Shown here: one piece after another, positions 62,169 to 64,000 of the stretch
Layout of the letters: the number at the start of each line of letters is the position of its first letter
Position numbering within the stretch: the first letter of the stretch is position 1
From: Limnomonas spitsbergensis
Taxonomy: Eukaryota > Chlorophyta > Chlorophyceae > Chlamydomonadales
Direction: 5' to 3'
DNA length: 64,000 bases
Assembly (NCBI GenBank): GCA_037349105.1
Contig: JAYJMM010000041.1
Span: 8,058,501 to 8,122,500, forward strand
Translations under genes and position numbers: made by a program
Notes under the pieces: model-generated
The model's database searches: none
What the model was told of the DNA's origin: nothing
The model's input: only the letters and a program-made list of their open reading frames with translations

Positions 62169-62850
62169 GAGGGACGCTCGACATGTCGGAAACGCAGAAA
62201 TTACGAGCAGGTATACACCAAGCGATGTCAAACAAGGCATCCTATTGTGTTGAAGTAAATGAAGCTTGGGCATCTCGTATGCCAGACTAAGGGGGTGGGC
62301 TTATGGACTACGGGCCCACCTGCTGGGTGTGACATATGTGGACATAGCCCCCTATCTACGGCACCCTGATCGCCCCGCCCCCTCCTGAAGCCCAGCCATG
62401 TCTGCCAAGGGGAGTCAGGAAAGGCACTTGTAGACACACTTCGGAAGTGCCAGATGAAGGCGAGATAAGGATTCGGAAGTGCCAAGGCCACGTTCGAAAG
62501 TGCCTGCCTGTTAGCCAAAGTGTGTTTAAAACCCTATTTCGAACCCTGCGACTTTTTCCTTCTCTCTTTCTTTCCTCGTTCCACGACCGTGCCGGCGATG
62601 TACCTGTATACTCTAAAATTAATTACCTTCATGAATGTCTAGCGACCCGGGCGAAGAAGCTGGTACAGAAAATGCTCGCAGACAAACACAGCTCAGGAAC
62701 ACTGTCAATTCCAGCCAATCAAGCCATGTCGAAAGCCGTGCGTGCTGTGAACGGAGTTTCCAACAAGCTTGTTGGCATCAGCGACAGAAAGAAGAGGGAG
62801 CACATCGCTAGGCGATAGGCGCTTGTGCTCATGAGCGTAAATGACGTGGC
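62169..62850. other. Upstream region of the channel gene; weak plus-strand ORF only
   Basis: This should contain the promoter of the minus-strand channel gene. A plus-strand open frame ending at 62818 has a Lys/Arg-rich, protein-like tail (ATRAKKLVQKMLADK, then SDRKKREHIARR) but no in-frame ATG near its start and no recognised family, so it could be a terminal exon of an unknown gene or chance. Confidence 0.3.
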
Positions 62851-62854
62851 TGAC

Positions 62855-63150
62855 AACTTGGGTGGACTCGGGCAGCAGCTGGCTACAGGCCCCTTTGGTG
62901 GATTCGGGCAGCAGCTGGCTCCAGACCCTTTGGGTGGACTGATGCATCAGCTGGCTCCAGCAGCCCCTTGGGTGGACAAGGACAGCACTTGGATCCAGGC
63001 TCTTTGGTAAGCTAAGTGCAGCAGCTGGCTGGCTCCAGGCACCTTGGGTAGACTCGGGCAACAGTGGACCCCAGGCCCCTTGGGTAGACCCATGCAGAAG
63101 CTGGGTACAGGCCCATTTGGTGGACCCATGTAGCAGCTGGTGTGTCTGAA
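62855..63150. repeat. Degenerate 36-45-bp repeat
   Basis: About seven imperfect units combine TTGGGTGGACTCGGGCAGCA with GCTGGCTCCAGGCCCC. Spacing is irregular and there is no clear ORF. Confidence 0.75.
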
Positions 63151-63190
63151 CCCACAACAACTGGTTGCCTTTAAGACAGTTATTGTCTAG

Positions 63191-63430
63191 ATGTTTGTTG
63201 CAAGAACAAGGATGCTAATCACTCCTCCAGTGAATCGTGGGGTCAGCTTATTTGCAGCAGATGGGGGCATGAAGAAATACCAGCAGGCTTTTGGCAGAGG
63301 TGTGCCTCTCGTTTCTCCCGCAGTGGCTGCAAAGGAGTCAGAGGTGGACACCTCAGAGAACCAACAACCATTGATGCACAAGCAGCCAGCACGACACGAA
63401 GGGGAAATTCCCAGTCTCTTTCAAAGTTGA
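63191..63430 (+). CDS. Hypothetical ORF, 79 residues
   Basis: An ATG-initiated open frame follows a TTATTGTCTAG that could be an acceptor. The product contains FAADGGMKKYQQAFGRG and an acidic, Gln-rich tail. No family is recognised and there is no partner exon or codon-based proof, so it may be spurious. Confidence 0.2.
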   Translation: MFVARTRMLITPPVNRGVSLFAADGGMKKYQQAFGRGVPLVSPAVAAKESEVDTSENQQPLMHKQPARHEGEIPSLFQS

Positions 63431-63559
63431 GCAATAATGCGCTTTAGTATCGGTAGTTGGACAACTGACATTCACAGGAATTGGCATATTTCAAATGAGT
63501 AATGTTGATGGAATTTAAGAGCTGATAATGGGATATGTTGTTGCTTGGGGACTCCACCG

Positions 63560-64000
63560 AACACTAGGGCCGGTCTACAGGTTGGGAACTTCGTCTGTGA
63601 GATTTGTTTTTTGCTTGTTTCCTAATGGATTCCATGCCCACATGTTTTCTCGACTATCCTGCAAGTTTGGTCGCATCCTATGATCATTTTTCAAGCATGT
63701 GCCCTGGCCATGCCTCTCATGGGGCCCCATACAGCCGACAGGCTGGAAACTTGGTATGTGAGACGTTTTTAGCTTGTTACAGAATGGATTCCATGTCCAA
63801 ATGTTCCTTCTCGACTATCCTGCAACTTTGGAAGCATGATATGGCACTGCTTTTTCCATCAGGACCTCTGGCTATGCCTCTTGGGGGGTCCCAAGGCGGG
63901 CCTATAGGCAGAAAACTTGGTCTGTGGGATTTTTTTTCCCTAGTTTGTTTCAGAATGAATTCCATGTCCAAATGTTCCTTCTCGACTTTCTTTCAAGGGT
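63560..64000. repeat. About 165-bp tandem satellite, at least 2.5 copies
   Basis: AATGGATTCCATG-type blocks at 63624, 63783 and 63954 are each followed by an AAATGTTCCTTCTCGACT-like stretch and preceded by GGAAACTTGGTATGTGAG-like sequence. Periods are 159 and 171. It continues beyond the right edge and has no coding potential. Confidence 0.85.

Overview
The window is eukaryotic nuclear DNA. It holds three intron-rich protein genes whose introns are filled with long tandem repeats. Each gene was rebuilt exon by exon: reading phases close at every junction and nearly all borders are GT-AG. GC-rich coding sequence, short exons, a land-plant-like enzyme set and a TGTAA poly(A)-type signal suggest a unicellular chlorophyte green alga. 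Palindromes in an AT-rich insert recall repeat-rich organelle genomes of the Haematococcus/volvocine group; that lineage call is inference.

Layout. (1) 1-11964, plus strand: 3' part of a bacterial-type tRNA threonylcarbamoyladenosine transferase gene (TsaD/Qri7/OSGEPL1 family). Its first exons lie before the window, and its introns carry 27-bp, 28-29-bp G-rich and 47-bp arrays and an AT-rich organelle-like segment. (2) 11965-13048: spacer with no convincing gene. (3) 13049-48092, plus strand: a complete 23-exon sucrose synthase gene, about 907 codons spread over 35 kb. Intron 9 contains a 9.3-kb 67-bp array and intron 14 a 10.4-kb 40-bp array of exactly 261 monomer lengths. (4) 48093-48982: tail-to-tail spacer. 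(5) 48983-62168, minus strand: a complete 15-exon CASTOR/POLLUX-type ion channel gene, about 1540 residues, with large low-complexity insertions, four WWDR motifs, and 21-bp and 28/26-bp intronic arrays. (6) 62169-64000: upstream region with weak ORFs, a degenerate repeat and the start of a roughly 165-bp satellite.

The genes have unrelated jobs: tRNA t6A modification, sucrose/UDP-glucose interconversion and ion transport. What unites the window is its repeat biology. The main arrays make up close to half of it, nearly all inside introns. Several smaller repeats contain copies of the adjoining exon edge and splice site, so real splice sites sit beside tandem decoys. No CRISPR array, tRNA, rRNA, intact transposon or prokaryotic operon was seen.
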